From assembly GCF_028401955.1 (NCBI RefSeq), contig NZ_JAQOTJ010000001.1:405138-469137 (forward strand): DNA of 64,000 nt. The letters run 5' to 3'. Of this stretch, positions 61,511 to 64,000 are shown in pieces; the stretch's first letter is position 1; every line of letters starts with the position of its first letter. A model generated the notes under the pieces. That model made no database searches. It had not been told where the DNA came from and saw only the letters and a list, made by a program, of their open reading frames with translations. This stretch comes from Bacillus sp. BP-3 (GTDB lineage Bacteria; Bacillota; Bacilli; Bacillales; Bacillaceae_G). The position numbers and the translations under genes were made by a program.

Positions 61511-61525
61511 TGGCACGATATTTGC
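61511..61525 (+). promoter_or_regulatory. Sigma-54 promoter of ptb-bcd-buk
   Basis: TGGCACGATATTTGC is an exact -24/-12 element (TGGCAC, five bases, TTGC), 47 bases before the ptb start. Confidence 0.93.
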
Positions 61526-61571
61526 TTTAATATATAAGCGAGGGACGACGAGGAAGGGTTGATTACAAAAT

Positions 61572-62471
61572 ATGAAGTTACAAACTTTAATTGATCAAGC
61601 GGCAAAGCAACCGAAAAAAACAGTTGCTGTTGCAGTAGCTGAAGATCATGAAGTAATTGAAGCCGTTACAATGGCTGTACAATTACAGTTAGCTCAATTT
61701 CGTCTATATGGAAATCAAGAAACAATTCTTAGTATGTTACAAGAGCATGGATTAGGACCTTCAGAACATATTGAAGTAATCTCTACTACATCTAACGCAG
61801 AAGCTGCTGAATTAGCGGTAAAAGCTGTAAGTGGTGGAGAAGCGGATGTACTTATGAAGGGCAATATTCCAACAGCTAATATTTTGAAAGCAGTATTAAA
61901 TAAAGAGTGGGGTCTTCGTAAAGGCGGTGTGTTATCACACGTTGCAGCTTTTGAAGTACCGAATTACGATCGCTTTATCATCTTAACAGATGCAGCGATG
62001 AATATCGCTCCAGATGTACAGCAAAAAGCGGCGATTGCACAAAATGCAGTTGAAGTTGCCCAGGCAATAGGAGTAGAAGTACCGAAAGTAGCTCCAATTG
62101 CTGCTGTAGAAGTTGTAAATCCTGCAATGCAAGCAACGATTGATGCAGCTATGTTAACGCAAATGAATCGTCGAGGACAAATTAAAAATTGTATCATTGA
62201 CGGACCACTTGCTTTAGATATTGCTGTTTCACAAATTGCAGCGGAGCATAAAGGAATTCAAAGCGATGTAGCTGGTAAAGCAGATATTTTACTCGTCCCA
62301 ACAATTGAAGCTGGAAATGTATTATATAAATCGCTTGTATATTTTGCGGATGCAAAAGTAGGAGCGATTATCGCTGGAGCGAAGGCGCCGATTGTGTTAA
62401 CATCTCGCGCTGATTCAGCAGAAACAAAAGTGCATTCATTAGCATTAGCAGTTGCGACTGCTTCTAAATAA
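61572..62471 (+). CDS. ptb: Phosphate butyryltransferase (branched-chain)
   Basis: A 299-aa PTA/PTB-family enzyme that converts branched acyl-CoA and phosphate to acyl phosphate, in the valine-isoleucine-leucine breakdown operon. ADVLMKGNIPTANILKAVLN, GVLSHVAAFEVPNYDRFIIL and IVLTSRADSAETKVHSLALA are typical. It is the first gene after the sigma-54 promoter. Confidence 0.95.
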   Translation: MKLQTLIDQAAKQPKKTVAVAVAEDHEVIEAVTMAVQLQLAQFRLYGNQETILSMLQEHGLGPSEHIEVISTTSNAEAAELAVKAVSGGEADVLMKGNIPTANILKAVLNKEWGLRKGGVLSHVAAFEVPNYDRFIILTDAAMNIAPDVQQKAAIAQNAVEVAQAIGVEVPKVAPIAAVEVVNPAMQATIDAAMLTQMNRRGQIKNCIIDGPLALDIAVSQIAAEHKGIQSDVAGKADILLVPTIEAGNVLYKSLVYFADAKVGAIIAGAKAPIVLTSRADSAETKVHSLALAVATASK

Positions 62472-62575
62472 ACTTTCTTGCAATACATGTTTTATTTTCA
62501 TTAATGATTAAGGAAATGAATCCGGTATAACGGACTAAAATGGAAAATGGTAAACATATCAAGGGGGAAATTACA

Positions 62576-63676
62576 ATGACATTAGAAATCTTCAAATACT
62601 TAGAAACTTACGATTACGAGCAAGTTGTGTTCTGTCAAGATAAAGAATCAGGATTAAAAGCAATTATTGCAATTCATGACACAACTCTTGGACCAGCTCT
62701 TGGCGGAACAAGAATGTGGACATATGATTCTGAAGAAGCTGCAATTGAAGATGCTCTTCGTCTTGCAAAAGGTATGACATATAAAAACGCAGCAGCTGGT
62801 TTAAACTTAGGCGGTGCAAAAACAGTTATTATCGGCGATCCACGCAAAGATAAGAGCGAAGCAATGTTCCGCGCATTAGGACGTTACATTCAAGGATTAA
62901 ATGGTCGTTACATCACAGCTGAAGATGTTGGTACAACTGTAGATGATATGGACATTATTCATGAAGAAACAGATTTCGTAACAGGTATTTCACCTTCATT
63001 CGGTTCTTCTGGTAACCCATCTCCAGTAACTGCTTACGGCGTATACGTTGGTATGAAAGCAGCTGCAAAAGAAGCGTTTGGTACAGATAGCTTAGAAGGT
63101 AAAGTAATTGCTGTTCAAGGTGTAGGAAATGTGGCTTATCACCTATGCAAACACCTACATGCAGAAGGGGCAAAATTAATTGTTACAGATATTAATAAAG
63201 AAGCTGTACAACGTGCTGTAGAAGAATTTGGTGCAACTGCTGTTGAGCCAAATGAAATTTACGGTGTAGAATGTGACATTTATGCACCATGTGCACTAGG
63301 AGCAACAGTAAACGACGAAACAATTCCACAATTAAAAGCGAAAGTAATTGCTGGTTCTGCAAATAACCAATTAAAAGAAGATCGTCACGGTGATATCGTT
63401 CATGAAATGGGTATCGTGTATGCACCAGATTATGTTATTAACGCGGGCGGCGTAATTAACGTAGCGGACGAGTTATACGGATACAATAGAGAGCGTGCAT
63501 TAAAACGTGTAGAAGCAATTTATGACACAATTGAAAAAGTAATCTCAATTTCAAAACGTGATGGTGTGCCAACATATGTGGCAGCGGATCGTCTTGCTGA
63601 AGAGCGCATCGCAAGCTTAAAAAATACGCGCAGCACATTTTTAAGTAACGGCCATAACATTTTAAGCCGTCGCTAA
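62576..63676 (+). CDS. bcd: Leucine dehydrogenase
   Basis: A 366-aa NAD-dependent enzyme that deaminates leucine, valine and isoleucine to 2-oxo acids. The catalytic lysines are in [20 protein letters not shown] and the Rossmann motif is [15 protein letters not shown]. The ATG at 62576 ([20 protein letters not shown]) has AAGGGGG upstream and gives the exact family length; an upstream in-frame ATG at 62540 is not used by homology. It supplies oxo acids to the downstream bkd dehydrogenase. Confidence 0.97.
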   Translation: MTLEIFKYLETYDYEQVVFCQDKESGLKAIIAIHDTTLGPALGGTRMWTYDSEEAAIEDALRLAKGMTYKNAAAGLNLGGAKTVIIGDPRKDKSEAMFRALGRYIQGLNGRYITAEDVGTTVDDMDIIHEETDFVTGISPSFGSSGNPSPVTAYGVYVGMKAAAKEAFGTDSLEGKVIAVQGVGNVAYHLCKHLHAEGAKLIVTDINKEAVQRAVEEFGATAVEPNEIYGVECDIYAPCALGATVNDETIPQLKAKVIAGSANNQLKEDRHGDIVHEMGIVYAPDYVINAGGVINVADELYGYNRERALKRVEAIYDTIEKVISISKRDGVPTYVAADRLAEERIASLKNTRSTFLSNGHNILSRR

Positions 63677-63696
63677 TTCATAGAAAAAATAAATGT

Positions 63697-63742
63697 GAAA
63701 GCAGTAGCAGCTTCATTTAGCAGTTGCTACTGTCTTTCTAAA
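63697..63742 (+). other. Intercistronic hairpin between bcd and buk
   Basis: AAAGCAGTAGCA and TGCTACTGTCTTT pair with small mismatches around GCTTCATTTAGCAGT. Without a T-run after it, it may act as an RNA-stability or weak attenuation element. Confidence 0.45.
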
Positions 63743-63763
63743 TAAATGCTGGAGGGAGCAGTC

Positions 63764-64000
63764 TTGTCCGTGAATCGAATTCTTGTCATTAATCCTGGTA
63801 GCACATCTACGAAGATTGGTGTTTTTGATAATGAAAGACCTGTTTTAGAAGAAACAATTCGTCATGACGAAGAACAGATTGGGAAATATAAGCGTATCAT
63901 TGATCAATATGAATTTCGTAAGCAAACTATTTTAGAGGTTCTGCATTCTCATGGCATTAATATTTCTAAATTAAATGCTGTATGTGGTCGCGGCGGACTA
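63764..64000 (+). CDS. buk: Butyrate kinase, partial (5' part)
   Basis: The gene starts at a TTG at 63764 with GGAGGG upstream; a GTG at 63770 is an alternative. The visible 79 residues, [20 protein letters not shown] and onwards to CGRGGL, are the acetokinase-family phosphate-binding start. It converts butyryl phosphate (or branched acyl phosphate) and ADP to acid and ATP, next step after Ptb. It runs off the right edge. Confidence 0.95.
   Translation, partial: MSVNRILVINPGSTSTKIGVFDNERPVLEETIRHDEEQIGKYKRIIDQYEFRKQTILEVLHSHGINISKLNAVCGRGGL

Overview
The window is a chromosomal segment of a Bacillus cereus-group bacterium. Low GC, strong GGAGG-type ribosome binding sites with frequent TTG/GTG starts, and a gene order matching the gcvT - efp - spoIIIA - accBC - dxs - spo0A - bkd region of Bacillus all support this. 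The species cannot be fixed from sequence alone. No rRNA, tRNA or CRISPR array was seen.

Layout. 1-8.4 kb: end of a membrane-protein gene, two small genes, the divergent yqhG/yqhH pair (SNF2 helicase) and the glycine-cleavage operon gcvT-gcvPA-gcvPB. 8.4-16 kb: a decayed GntR/ABC-transporter operon (5-bp duplication plus truncation), small membrane proteins, a paired SMR efflux system with its TetR repressor and two matching operators, a LacI-family regulator, a lipoprotein, yqhL, lipM (octanoyl transfer, functionally linked to gcv and the 2-oxoacid dehydrogenases), and mntR. 16-26.4 kb: yqhP/yqhQ, yqhR, aroQ, pepQ, efp, yqhV and the eight-gene spoIIIA operon (feeding-channel complex of the forespore). 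27.3-36.9 kb: accB-accC-yqhY, nusB-folD-xseA-xseB-ispA-dxs-tlyA (lipid, folate and isoprenoid precursors, exonuclease VII). 37-42 kb: argR, recN, spoIVB and spo0A.

42.0-57.05 kb is an integrated mobile element of about 15 kb, bounded by a perfect 55-bp direct repeat made from the last 17 codons and stop of spo0A. It carries a tyrosine integrase split at an A AAA AAG TAA slippery site, a LexA-type SOS box in the promoter region of a replication-initiator-like gene, a WXG-type polymorphic toxin with a colicin-DNase-like HNH end plus two immunity proteins (SUKH type and colicin-Im type), a DUF5659-like gene beside a large two-fold-symmetric hairpin, a fused prohead protease-major capsid protein, a major tail protein, an RHH repressor with an operator on its own promoter, an HTH protein, a C5 DNA methyltransferase with a convergent candidate restriction enzyme, and a GIY-YIG homing-type endonuclease. 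No terminase, portal or lysis gene was seen. The size, SOS control and gene set suggest a phage-satellite-like island; that interpretation is inference.

57.05-64 kb returns to the core chromosome: a YycC-like gene, interspersed repeats, yqiK, yqzF, and the branched-chain catabolism locus bkdR-ptb-bcd-buk with a clear sigma-54 promoter and an upstream dyad before ptb. Other points worth checking are a spoIIIAD gene without a canonical start codon in frame, the lack of a recognisable glycine riboswitch before gcvT, and several B. cereus-type intergenic repeats.
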